Notes under the pieces: generated by a model | Told to the model about the DNA's origin: nothing | Databases searched by the model: none | Seen by the model: only the letters and a program-made list of their open reading frames with translations | Source of the DNA: Lachnospiraceae bacterium | GTDB lineage: Bacteria > Bacillota > Clostridia > Lachnospirales > Lachnospiraceae | DNA length: 24,151 nt | Reading direction: 5' to 3' | NCBI GenBank assembly: GCA_004552595.1 | Contig: SFNX01000020.1 | Location: forward strand, 1 to 24,151 | Shown: positions 14,994 to 22,040 of the stretch, in pieces | Numbering within the stretch: the stretch's first letter is position 1 | How the letters are laid out: the number at the start of each line of letters is the position of its first letter | Position numbers and translations under genes: made by a program

Positions 14994-16550
14994 GTGCCGG
15001 TAAATGCTTTATTTATTGCTGTAGGCTTGGTTATCCTCTTGGTTGCAGTTGTAGTGGCTTATAAAATCGGCTTCACAGCCCGTAAGAAGAGTGACGACGG
15101 GAAGATTGAAAGTGCCGAAGCTAAAGCCAGAGAGATTATTGATGGTGCTCTTAAGGCTGCTGAAGAAAAGAAACGAGAAGGTCTTCTGGAAATAAAGGAA
15201 GAATCGATTCGTACGAGAAATGAGCTTGAGAAAGAGACTAAGGAGAGACGTGCCGAGGTCCAGAGACTTGAGCGCAGAGTTCAGCAGAAGGAAGAGAACG
15301 TTGATAAGAAGACAGAACAGCTCGAGAGACGTGAACAGTCTCTTTCAGCCAAGGAAGAAAACCTTGCAAGACAGAAGGAAGAAGTATCTAAGCTAAATGA
15401 GCAGAGAGTACGGGAACTTGAACGAATCTCAGGTTTAACCTCCGACCAGGCAAGAGAATATCTGTTAAAGGTAGTTGAAGAAGACGTTAAGCATGAAACT
15501 GCTGTCAGACTTAAAGAAATGGAGCAGCAGATTAAGGAAGAGTCTTCAAAAAAGGCAAAAGATATCGTAGTAACAGCTATCCAGAAGTGTGCTGCAGATC
15601 ACGTTGCAGAGACAACAGTATCTGTTGTACAGCTTCCTAATGATGAGATGAAGGGTAGGATCATCGGTAGAGAAGGACGTAACATTCGTACTTTAGAGAC
15701 ACTTACAGGTGTTGAATTAATTATTGATGATACTCCTGAAGCAGTTGTCCTTTCAGGATTTGATCCTGTAAGACGTGAGATAGCAAGAATAGCTCTTGAA
15801 AAACTCATCGTTGATGGACGAATTCATCCGGCTCGTATAGAAGAGATGGTTGAAAAGGCTCAGAGAGAAGTTGAGACTATGATGAAGGAAGAAGGAGAGG
15901 CAGCTACGCTTGAATGTGGTGTTCATGGAATTCATCCGGAGCTTGTTAAGCTTTTAGGACGTATGAAATTCAGAACAAGCTATGGTCAGAATGCGCTTAA
16001 GCATTCAATCGAAGTATCGCTTTTATCAGGACTTATTGCAGCAGAAATCGGTGTTGACGTAAGACTTGCTAAGCGTGCAGGACTTCTTCACGATATAGGT
16101 AAGGCAGTGGATCATGAAATGGAAGGATCACATATCCAGCTTGGTTCAGAGCTTTGCCGCAAATATAAAGAATCACAGGTTGTGATAAATGCTGTAGAAT
16201 CACATCACGGAGATGTTGAGGCTACATCTCTCATTGCATGCATCGTTCAGGCTGCTGATACGATTTCAGCTGCAAGACCGGGTGCAAGACGTGAGACACT
16301 TGAGACATACACTAACAGATTGAATCAGCTCGAAGAGATTGCCAACTCTTATAAGGGCGTTGATAAGACTTTTGCCATTCAGGCGGGTAGAGAGATTCGA
16401 ATTATGGTTGTTCCTGAACAGGTCGATGACGCAGAGATGGTTTTACTTGCTCACGATATAAGTAAGCAGATAGAATCAGAACTTGAGTATCCGGGACAGA
16501 TCAAAGTATCTGTTGTAAGAGAATCAAGAGCAGTTGACTATGCGAAATAA
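14994..16550 (+). CDS. rny: Ribonuclease Y
   Basis: This 518-residue membrane-anchored endoribonuclease starts bulk mRNA decay and processing in Firmicutes. An N-terminal transmembrane helix (about 4-26) is followed by a long charged coiled coil (about 38-185, e.g. RRAEVQRLERRVQQKEENVDKK), a KH domain with GRIIGREGRNIRTLE (221-235), and an HD domain with LLHDIGKAVDHE (H366-D367) and VESHHGD. Length is that of the family (about 515-520). The start is GTG: AAGGAGGTG lies five bases before it, no ATG is better placed, and the protein then begins directly before the membrane helix. It has its own promoter and terminator. It is often near recA/recX in Clostridia. Confidence 0.96.
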   Translation: MPVNALFIAVGLVILLVAVVVAYKIGFTARKKSDDGKIESAEAKAREIIDGALKAAEEKKREGLLEIKEESIRTRNELEKETKERRAEVQRLERRVQQKEENVDKKTEQLERREQSLSAKEENLARQKEEVSKLNEQRVRELERISGLTSDQAREYLLKVVEEDVKHETAVRLKEMEQQIKEESSKKAKDIVVTAIQKCAADHVAETTVSVVQLPNDEMKGRIIGREGRNIRTLETLTGVELIIDDTPEAVVLSGFDPVRREIARIALEKLIVDGRIHPARIEEMVEKAQREVETMMKEEGEAATLECGVHGIHPELVKLLGRMKFRTSYGQNALKHSIEVSLLSGLIAAEIGVDVRLAKRAGLLHDIGKAVDHEMEGSHIQLGSELCRKYKESQVVINAVESHHGDVEATSLIACIVQAADTISAARPGARRETLETYTNRLNQLEEIANSYKGVDKTFAIQAGREIRIMVVPEQVDDAEMVLLAHDISKQIESELEYPGQIKVSVVRESRAVDYAK

Positions 16551-16572
16551 CTTGATAATTAATTTAACTTAT

Positions 16573-16611
16573 ACGGTGTGAGTTTTACTCACACCGTTTT
16601 TAATTTTTTTT
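16573..16611 (+). terminator. rny terminator
   Basis: ACGGTGTGAG (16573-16582) and CTCACACCGT (16588-16597) form a perfect 10-bp stem with a TTTTA loop, followed by a T-rich tail to 16610. Confidence 0.93.
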
Positions 16612-16623
16612 AAGTCCTTTTTA

Positions 16624-16652
16624 TTGTGAAAACGTTTAAGATAGTATAAAAT
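16624..16652 (+). promoter_or_regulatory. Probable promoter of the aminotransferase gene
   Basis: TTGTGA (16624-16629) and TAAAAT (16647-16652) are 17 bp apart, just after the rny terminator and 66 bp before the gene. An overlapping TATAAA at 16645-16650 is an alternative -10 with less good spacing. Confidence 0.4.
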
Positions 16653-16717
16653 AGTTGTGACGTATGGATGAGAGAAGTAATAGGCGTCATAATCTTAACT
16701 TGTGAGGAGGAAAAGTC

Positions 16718-17914
16718 ATGCCATTAACATTATCTGAAAAGGCAAAATCGGTTAAACCATCATCTACTCTTGCAATTACAGCAAAAGCTAAAGCTATGAA
16801 AGCAGAAGGAATTGATGTAGTCGGATTCGGAGCAGGAGAACCTGATTTTAATACACCGGAGAATATTTGCAATGCTGCAATAGAAGCAATTAAGAACGGG
16901 TTTACTAAGTACACACCTGCATCAGGCACAGATGAACTTAAGGCTGCGATAAGCAGAAAGTTCCATGATTTTAACCATATTACATATGCACCTAACCAGA
17001 TAGTAGTATCTAACGGTGGTAAGCAGGGCTTACAGAACGTATTTACAGCAATATTAAACTACGGCGATGAAGTATTAGTACCTGCGCCTTACTGGTTAAG
17101 CTATCCTGAGATGATTAAGCTTGCGGACGGTGTTCCGAAATATCTTGTTACTACTAAGGAAAACGGATATAAGGCTACTGCTGAGCAGATTGAAAAGGCA
17201 ATTACTGACAGAACTAAGGCACTTGTTCTTAATTCACCATCTAACCCGACAGGTAACATCTATACACGTGAAGAGCTTATTAAAATAGCAGAAGTTGTTG
17301 TTAAGCATGATATATACGTAGTTGCTGATGAAATGTATGAGAACCTCATTTATGGTGACGAAGAGCATGTGAGCATTGCATCTCTTGGCGAGGAAATATA
17401 CAAGAGAACAATTACATGTTCAGGACTTTCAAAAAGCTATTCGATGACAGGATGGAGAATCGGATATACAGGCTCAAGCATTGAAATCGCAAAGCTTATG
17501 AGCGCTGTTCAGTCACATGAGACTTCAAACCCTAACTCAATTGCACAGAAGGCTGCTGTTGAGGCTCTTACAGGACCTCAGGATGCAATTGAATTAATGA
17601 AGAATGAGTTTGACAAGAGACGTGTTTATATGTATGAGAGAATCTGCAAGATGCCATATATCTCATGCCTTGAGCCTAAGGGAGCATTCTATATGTTTGT
17701 TGATGCTCATGAAGTTACAGAGAAGACTTATAACGGCGAGAAGATTGGAACGGCTGCAGAGCTTGCAAGAATCCTTCTTGATGATTTCTCTGTTGCAATC
17801 ATTCCGTGCGCTGACTTTGGTTTCCCTAACCACTTCAGATTGTCATATGCAATTTCAATTGAGAACATAGAAAAAGGACTCGACAGAATTCAGAAGTTCC
17901 TTGAAAGCTTATAG
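16718..17914 (+). CDS. PLP-dependent class I aminotransferase, aspartate aminotransferase-like
   Basis: This 398-residue cytoplasmic enzyme belongs to fold type I aminotransferases, subgroup I-gamma style (MPLTLSEKAKSVKPSSTLAI.AKAK at the start). Visible PLP contacts are NSPSNPTG (N176), VVADEMYE (D204) and the Schiff-base lysine in CSGLSKSYSMTGWRIGY (K239); R247 (GWRIGY) and the C-terminal FRLSYA arginine bind substrate carboxylates. FGAGEPDFNTP (about 37-47) is the family's N-terminal motif. Aspartate:2-oxoglutarate transfer is the most likely activity; prephenate or aromatic substrates are possible, since close relatives overlap. GTGAGGAGG precedes ATG. It is bounded by its own promoter and terminator, so it is monocistronic. 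Confidence 0.9.
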   Translation: MPLTLSEKAKSVKPSSTLAITAKAKAMKAEGIDVVGFGAGEPDFNTPENICNAAIEAIKNGFTKYTPASGTDELKAAISRKFHDFNHITYAPNQIVVSNGGKQGLQNVFTAILNYGDEVLVPAPYWLSYPEMIKLADGVPKYLVTTKENGYKATAEQIEKAITDRTKALVLNSPSNPTGNIYTREELIKIAEVVVKHDIYVVADEMYENLIYGDEEHVSIASLGEEIYKRTITCSGLSKSYSMTGWRIGYTGSSIEIAKLMSAVQSHETSNPNSIAQKAAVEALTGPQDAIELMKNEFDKRRVYMYERICKMPYISCLEPKGAFYMFVDAHEVTEKTYNGEKIGTAAELARILLDDFSVAIIPCADFGFPNHFRLSYAISIENIEKGLDRIQKFLESL

Positions 17915-17918
17915 AAAA

Positions 17919-17950
17919 ATGCCCGGCCTTAAGTCCGGGCATTAATTTTT
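17919..17950 (+). terminator. Aminotransferase gene terminator
   Basis: ATGCCCGG (17919-17926) and CCGGGCAT (17935-17942) form an 8-bp stem with an 8-base loop, followed by TAATTTTT. It starts four bases after the stop codon. Confidence 0.88.
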
Positions 17951-18019
17951 GCAAATTAACAATTTACCCGTACATAACGGGAGGAAGGAAAATCCGATTC
18001 ATTTCGGAAATCGTAAGAT

Positions 18020-18562
18020 ATGTTAGAACATCCTGAAAGAATTAAAAGAGAACTTGTTCATAAAGGAGCAATTATTGAGCTTAACGATGACACAATGAGA
18101 TTACCTGACGGAACGATAGAGCACTTCGACTTTATATTTCATAAAGGCGCCGCAGCAGTAGTGCCGGTTCTTGATAACGGTAATATTTTAATGGTTAAGC
18201 AGCACAGAAACGCCATCGATTCATATACTCTTGAAATACCTGCGGGCGGCAAAAACGGAATTGATGAACCGACACTTGACTGTGCACACAGAGAACTTGA
18301 AGAAGAGACCGGATATTATACAGACAAGAGTAACTTGGAGCTACTCATTTCGCTCTATACAACAGTCGCTTTCTGCAATGAAAAAATCGACATTTATGTC
18401 GCAAAGAACTTAGTCAAAACCACACAACATCTAGATGACGATGAATTTATCGACGTATATGAGTTTTCCGTTGATGAACTTATGGAAATGATTTATTCAG
18501 GCGAAATAGTAGATGCAAAAACAATAGCTGCAATTTCTACTTATAAGTTAAAATACTGCTAA
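18020..18562 (+). CDS. Nudix hydrolase, ADP-ribose pyrophosphatase type
   Basis: This 180-residue enzyme probably splits ADP-ribose or a related nucleoside diphosphate into AMP and a sugar phosphate. The Nudix box is complete: G77-x5-E83-x7-R91-E92-L93-x-E95-E96-x-G98-Y99. The start is bounded by an in-frame TAA at 18014, so it cannot be longer. The N-terminal domain (about 1-45) and the FHKGAAAVVPVLDNGNILMVKQHR strand pair are typical of the NudF/ADP-ribose subgroup; LEIPAGG before the box supports this. Its ribosome binding site is unusual: only GGAAA (18006-18010) is near the start, while a strong GGGAGGAAGG lies about 30-40 bases upstream, with a small hairpin between. I see no promoter in the short space after the preceding terminator. 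Confidence 0.88.
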   Translation: MLEHPERIKRELVHKGAIIELNDDTMRLPDGTIEHFDFIFHKGAAAVVPVLDNGNILMVKQHRNAIDSYTLEIPAGGKNGIDEPTLDCAHRELEEETGYYTDKSNLELLISLYTTVAFCNEKIDIYVAKNLVKTTQHLDDDEFIDVYEFSVDELMEMIYSGEIVDAKTIAAISTYKLKYC

Positions 18563-18832
18563 ACGGCAAATTCAAATTTGTTGATAAATATGCACTTTTC
18601 ACACGATATGTGACAAAAACCGACCGGTCAAGTCAATAGAGTTGAATAACATAATGTGGTTTCCAATAATTAGTTAAAATAATCGAAAACAAAAAGTTTT
18701 ATGACAACAAATTATGAAAAGAAATTATGGAAAATTGACCCATATGTTGTATGAGCAAAAAATCATCAGTCCACATGTTGTTTGTCAATAGTTTTTAGAA
18801 AAAAAAGCTAAGAAAATGCAAGGTTTTTGGCA
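18563..18832. other. AT-rich intergenic region with short imperfect repeats
   Basis: There is no gene here between the Nudix gene and the recombinase promoter. Two near-repeats AAATTATGAAAA (18709-18720) and AAATTATGGAAA (18722-18733) have a 13-bp period. CATATGTTGT (18741-18750) and CACATGTTGT (18772-18781) are 31 bp apart and lie between outer TTGAC (18735-18739) and GTCAA (18784-18788) arms. GACCGGTC (18622-18629) is a perfect 8-bp palindrome. I see no terminator, tRNA or convincing small reading frame. Confidence 0.5.
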
Positions 18833-18861
18833 TTGATTTTATTATGAAACAATAATATAAT
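18833..18861 (+). promoter_or_regulatory. Promoter of the tyrosine recombinase gene
   Basis: TTGATT (18833-18838) and a perfect TATAAT (18856-18861) are 17 bp apart, about 50 bp before the start of the recombinase. Confidence 0.6.
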
Positions 18862-18919
18862 AACTTTTGCTTGAACAAATTAGGGGAGAATTTGTATTTG
18901 TTCGGGAAAGGTTTTATCA

Positions 18920-19804
18920 ATGGAAAAAACTCTAGATGGGTTCATAACCTATTTACATAATGTCAAGAAGAAATCTGAAAACACAGTATTAAGTTACAAC
19001 AGAGATCTTACGAAGTTCATTAAATATTTAAGAACTAATAAGATAACAAGTCTTGATAAAGTAGAAGAGAAGGATCTGGAGAAATATATTAAGGAACTTA
19101 ACGACAATGGGTTTAAGTCGGCTACTGTTTCACGTAACATTGCATCACTTAAAGCTTTCTTCCATTATCTCAATAATGAAGGAGTTTTGAGCAATGACCC
19201 GACTAAGAGTCTTAAGTCTCCTAAAATAGAAAAGAAGATTCCGGAAATTCTCACTACAGATGAAGTCTTTGCCTTACTTGAACAGCCTTCAGGTGATTCC
19301 CCTAAGGAAATCAGAGACAAGGCGATGCTTGAACTTTTGTATGCAACAGGCATTAGGGTTTCAGAGCTTATTAATCTTGAAGCTTCAGATGTAAACCTTA
19401 AGACAAGCAGTATTTTGTGTCGTGATGGTAGCAAGAGCAGAACAATTCCTTACGGTAAGAAGGCAAAGGATGCGCTGACAAGATACTTAGAGGGTGCAAG
19501 AGAAGCAATCGTTGACAACAAAGAGTCGACAATACTGTTTGCAAACTGTTCCGGACAGAAGATGTCGCGCCAGGGATTCTGGAAGCTCATAAAGCATTAC
19601 GCTAAGAAAGCAGGAATTGAGTCAGATATAACACCGCATACATTAAGACACAGCTTTGCAGCCCACCTTGTTGAGAACGGAGCAGACTTAAGAAGCGTGC
19701 AGGAGATGCTTGGACATTCGGATATATCAACGACACAGATTTACGCTAATATGAGCCACTCGCACATTCGTGAAGTATATAACAGAACTCATCCACGCGG
19801 ATAA
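18920..19804 (+). CDS. Tyrosine recombinase of the XerC/XerD family
   Basis: This 294-residue enzyme has the layout of chromosome dimer resolution recombinases. The N-terminal SAM-like core-binding domain (about 1-85) starts LDGFITYLHNVKKKSENTVLSYNRDL. The catalytic domain (about 107-290) carries R146 (ATGIRVSEL), K172 (GSKSRTIPYG), H240 and R243 (PHTLRHSFAAHL), H266 (LGHSDISTT) and the nucleophile Y275 (QIYAN). All six catalytic residues are present. Length and the closing HPRG are typical of XerD/XerC. XerD is my preferred reading because chromosomal Clostridia copies of this length usually carry that name, but C and D cannot be told apart by eye. No integrase-like neighbour, att site or phage gene is seen, which argues against a mobile integrase. 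GGAAAGG is about ten bases before ATG. Confidence 0.88.
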   Translation: MEKTLDGFITYLHNVKKKSENTVLSYNRDLTKFIKYLRTNKITSLDKVEEKDLEKYIKELNDNGFKSATVSRNIASLKAFFHYLNNEGVLSNDPTKSLKSPKIEKKIPEILTTDEVFALLEQPSGDSPKEIRDKAMLELLYATGIRVSELINLEASDVNLKTSSILCRDGSKSRTIPYGKKAKDALTRYLEGAREAIVDNKESTILFANCSGQKMSRQGFWKLIKHYAKKAGIESDITPHTLRHSFAAHLVENGADLRSVQEMLGHSDISTTQIYANMSHSHIREVYNRTHPRG

Positions 19805-19818
19805 ATAAATTTGTATAT

Positions 19819-19851
19819 AAAAATATCAGGTAGCAATACCTGATATTTTTT
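19819..19851. terminator. Bidirectional terminator between recombinase and PHP phosphatase genes
   Basis: AAAAATATCAGGTA (19819-19832) and TACCTGATATTTTT (19837-19850) form a 14-bp stem with a GCAA loop. A-tract on one side and T-tract on the other let it serve both convergent genes: 14 bases after the recombinase stop and 14 bases after the PHP gene stop on the minus strand. Confidence 0.92.
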
Positions 19852-19864
19852 ATATGACTTTTAA

Positions 19865-20695
19865 TTATAATTTAATGAACGAAGCGGTCCTATCCTTAAA
19901 GACGGTGTAATATTTGAACCCGCATTCTGTTAATATGTCTTCTGCAACAGCAAAGCTATCGGCAATATTTTTGCCGGAATGAGCGTCAGAACCGATTGTA
20001 ATAATTTCACCATTCAATTCTCTGTATCTTCTTAATATGTGTGGATTCGGATTCGGAAATTTAAGTCCGCTGCGTAGGCCTCCCGTATTAATTTCTATGC
20101 CTTTGCCCATTTCGATAAGCTTATGAAGAATAGCATCAATTTCATCGAAAAAGTCAGAAAATCGTATGTCACGGTCCTTGTTTTTACCATATCTTAATAT
20201 GTAATCAAGGTGACCGTATACGTCGAAATCATCAAAGAGGCAGATATTCTCATAAATTGATTCAAAATAGCGTTTGAAAAGTTCCTTTTCGTCCTTTCCT
20301 TCCCAGAATGTCGGAAAATATGGGTCGGATTTATCAAATAGGTGCGATGATGCTATGACAAAATCAAACGGATAGCCTTTAATAAAATCCCGGTTTTCAT
20401 TAACAATATGAGTCTGGAGTCCAAGTTCAACACCAAAATAAAGATTAAAATCATTGTCAGAAGAGTATTCCTCTTTAAGCTTATTGTATTCTTTATAATA
20501 TGTGTCAACATCAAGGGCAAAGTCGCACATTTCGTCTTCGTATCCCTTAGGCGCATCCGGGTAGTCAAAATCATTGTGCTCTGTAATGCAAAGATGCTTA
20601 ATCCCTTTTTTTATTGCTTCTTCGACTAAAACCTGCATTTTCTCATCGCTGTCTCCTGAGTTGGAAGAGTGCGTATGAAAGTCTGAAATTATCAT
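19865..20695 (-). CDS. PHP domain protein, histidinol-phosphatase (HisJ)-like
   Basis: This 276-residue metal-dependent phosphoesterase belongs to the PHP family. Metal ligands are visible: H7 and H9 (SDFHTHSSNSGD), H40 (CITEHNDF), the glutamate in GVELGLQTH (about 109), ASSHLF, a histidine in DVYGHLDYI, and the D and H of IGSDAHSGKNIADSF near the C-terminus. The usual assignment is histidinol phosphate phosphatase of histidine synthesis, but no his gene is nearby and PHP proteins of this size may act on other phosphates, so substrate is open. AGAGGAA precedes ATG on the minus strand. It is convergent with the recombinase and divergent from gap. Confidence 0.82.
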   Translation of the reverse strand: MIISDFHTHSSNSGDSDEKMQVLVEEAIKKGIKHLCITEHNDFDYPDAPKGYEDEMCDFALDVDTYYKEYNKLKEEYSSDNDFNLYFGVELGLQTHIVNENRDFIKGYPFDFVIASSHLFDKSDPYFPTFWEGKDEKELFKRYFESIYENICLFDDFDVYGHLDYILRYGKNKDRDIRFSDFFDEIDAILHKLIEMGKGIEINTGGLRSGLKFPNPNPHILRRYRELNGEIITIGSDAHSGKNIADSFAVAEDILTECGFKYYTVFKDRTASFIKL

Positions 20696-20721
20696 AATTA
20701 TTCCTCTTAATATGACACTTA

Positions 20722-20751
20722 ATAATAAGAAATCTTATGTAAAAATGTCAC
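20722..20751 (-). promoter_or_regulatory. Possible promoter of the PHP phosphatase gene
   Basis: On the minus strand, GTGACA (20751-20746) and TATTAT (20727-20722) are 18 bp apart and lie about 30 bp before the start codon. The -35 is one base from consensus. Confidence 0.35.
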
Positions 20752-20775
20752 AATGTATTATCTGATTCAACATAA

Positions 20776-20801
20776 TGTGTATGTACATAATTTAATACAC
20801 A
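20776..20801. promoter_or_regulatory. Inverted repeat upstream of gap, possible operator
   Basis: TGTGTAT (20776-20782) and ATACACA (20795-20801) are separated by 12 bases, about 40 bp upstream of the gap -35 and between the two divergent promoters. It resembles an operator in form, but I cannot match it to a known regulator; it is not the Rex consensus, and no cggR gene lies next to gap. Confidence 0.3.
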
Positions 20802-20841
20802 ATTTAATTATAAATTGCATATACAAATTATTCAATTGCTC

Positions 20842-20870
20842 TTGAATTATACTGTGAAATTAAGTAAAAT
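20842..20870 (+). promoter_or_regulatory. Probable gap promoter
   Basis: TTGAAT (20842-20847) and TAAAAT (20865-20870) are 17 bp apart. A second possible -10, TATAAT at 20903-20908, follows a GCGC-TGCG-GCGC hairpin (20890-20901), but lacks a good -35. Confidence 0.45.
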
Positions 20871-20937
20871 ATAAGACGCTGATTAGTTTGCGCTGCGGCG
20901 CTTATAATTAAATTAATTTTCTAGGAGGAAAATAAAA

Positions 20938-21939
20938 ATGGCAGTAAAAGTAGCAATTAACGGTTTCGGTCGTATTGGACGTCTTGCATTCAGACAGATG
21001 TTTGGTGCAGAAGGATACGACGTAGTAGCAATCAACGATCTTACATCTCCTAAGATGTTAGCTCACCTTCTTAAGTATGATTCATCACAGGGAACATACG
21101 CTAAGGCTGATACAGTTTCAGCTGGTGAAGATACAATCACAGTTGACGGCAAGACTCTTAAGATTTATAAAGAGCCAGATGCAAACAATTGTCCTTGGGG
21201 CGAGCTTGGTGTAGATGTAGTTCTTGAGTGCTCAGGTTTCTATACATCTAAGGAAAAGGCTCAGGCACACATCAATGCCGGCGCTAAGAAGGTAGTTATT
21301 TCTGCTCCTGCAGGAAACGATCTTCCTACAATCGTTTACAACGTTAACCACAAAACACTTACAAAGGATGACAAAATCATCTCAGCAGCTTCATGTACAA
21401 CAAACTGTCTTGCACCTATGGCTAAGGCTCTTAACGACCTCGCTGGTATCAAGTCAGGTATCATGAGCACAATTCATGCTTACACAGGTGACCAGATGAT
21501 CCTTGATGGTCCTCAGAGAAAGGGTGACTTAAGAAGATCAAGAGCAGGTGCTATTAACATCGTTCCTAACTCAACAGGTGCTGCTAAGGCAATCGGTCTT
21601 GTTATCCCAGAGCTTAACGGAAAGCTTATCGGATCAGCTCAGAGAGTTCCTACACCTACAGGTTCAACAACAATTCTTGTTGCAACAGTAGAGAAGTCAG
21701 TTACTAAGGAAGAAATCAACGCTGCTATGAAGGCTGCTGCTACAGAGTCATTCGGATACAATGAGGAAGAAATCGTTTCTTCAGATATCGTTGGATCAAC
21801 ATATGGTTCAATCTTCGATGCAACACAGACAATGGTTGGTGAAGATAACCTCGTTCAGGTTGTTTCATGGTATGACAACGAGAACTCATACACATCACAG
21901 ATGGTTCGTACAATTAAGTACTTCGCAGAGCTCGCTTAA
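20938..21939 (+). CDS. gap: Glyceraldehyde-3-phosphate dehydrogenase, NAD type
   Basis: This 333-residue glycolytic enzyme oxidises and phosphorylates glyceraldehyde 3-phosphate to 1,3-bisphosphoglycerate. The Rossmann start is VAINGFGRIGRLAFRQM; D34 in AINDLTS at the end of the second strand indicates NAD preference. The catalytic cysteine is C153 in SAASCTTNCLAPM, with H180 in STIHAYTGDQ; NIVPNSTGAAKAIGLVIPEL and SWYDNENSYTSQM are family signatures. A strong CTAGGAGGAAAA precedes ATG. Codon choice is narrow (mainly CTT, AAG, ACA, GGT), like pgk and tpiA, which fits very high expression. First gene of the glycolytic run; a strong terminator follows before pgk. Confidence 0.98.
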   Translation: MAVKVAINGFGRIGRLAFRQMFGAEGYDVVAINDLTSPKMLAHLLKYDSSQGTYAKADTVSAGEDTITVDGKTLKIYKEPDANNCPWGELGVDVVLECSGFYTSKEKAQAHINAGAKKVVISAPAGNDLPTIVYNVNHKTLTKDDKIISAASCTTNCLAPMAKALNDLAGIKSGIMSTIHAYTGDQMILDGPQRKGDLRRSRAGAINIVPNSTGAAKAIGLVIPELNGKLIGSAQRVPTPTGSTTILVATVEKSVTKEEINAAMKAAATESFGYNEEEIVSSDIVGSTYGSIFDATQTMVGEDNLVQVVSWYDNENSYTSQMVRTIKYFAELA

Positions 21940-21990
21940 TTTGACGTGATGCGATAGAGGAGATTTCCTCAATTTCATTTAGGACTACTT

Positions 21991-22023
21991 GGGTCCGGTC
22001 TTAGGACCGGACCCTTATTTTTT
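21991..22023 (+). terminator. Strong intrinsic terminator between gap and pgk
   Basis: GGGTCCGGTC (21991-22000) and GACCGGACCC (22005-22014) form a perfect 10-bp stem with a TTAG loop, followed by TTATTTTTT. It ends only 17 bases before the pgk start, leaving no room for a promoter between terminator and pgk. Confidence 0.92.
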
Positions 22024-22040
22024 AATAAGGAGATATTAAA

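Noticed and set aside
16627..16640. TGAAAACGTTTAAG as a CcpA cre site in the aminotransferase promoter
   Set aside because: The left half fits, but the conserved CA at the end is missing; a chance match is likely in AT-rich sequence.
18920..19804. The recombinase as the integrase of a mobile island
   Set aside because: Its size and domain layout are those of chromosomal Xer proteins, and there is no tRNA, att duplication or phage or conjugation gene nearby.
20715..20745. A dif-like site (ACTTAATAATAA, six bases, TTATGTAAAAA) near the Xer gene
   Set aside because: The right arm resembles Firmicute dif, but the left arm needs an insertion and several changes; the place is an ordinary promoter region with a small ATAAG/CTTAT hairpin.
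21981..22023. T-box or other riboswitch before pgk
   Set aside because: No specifier stem and no T-box core sequence is present; the structure is explained by a plain terminator hairpin.
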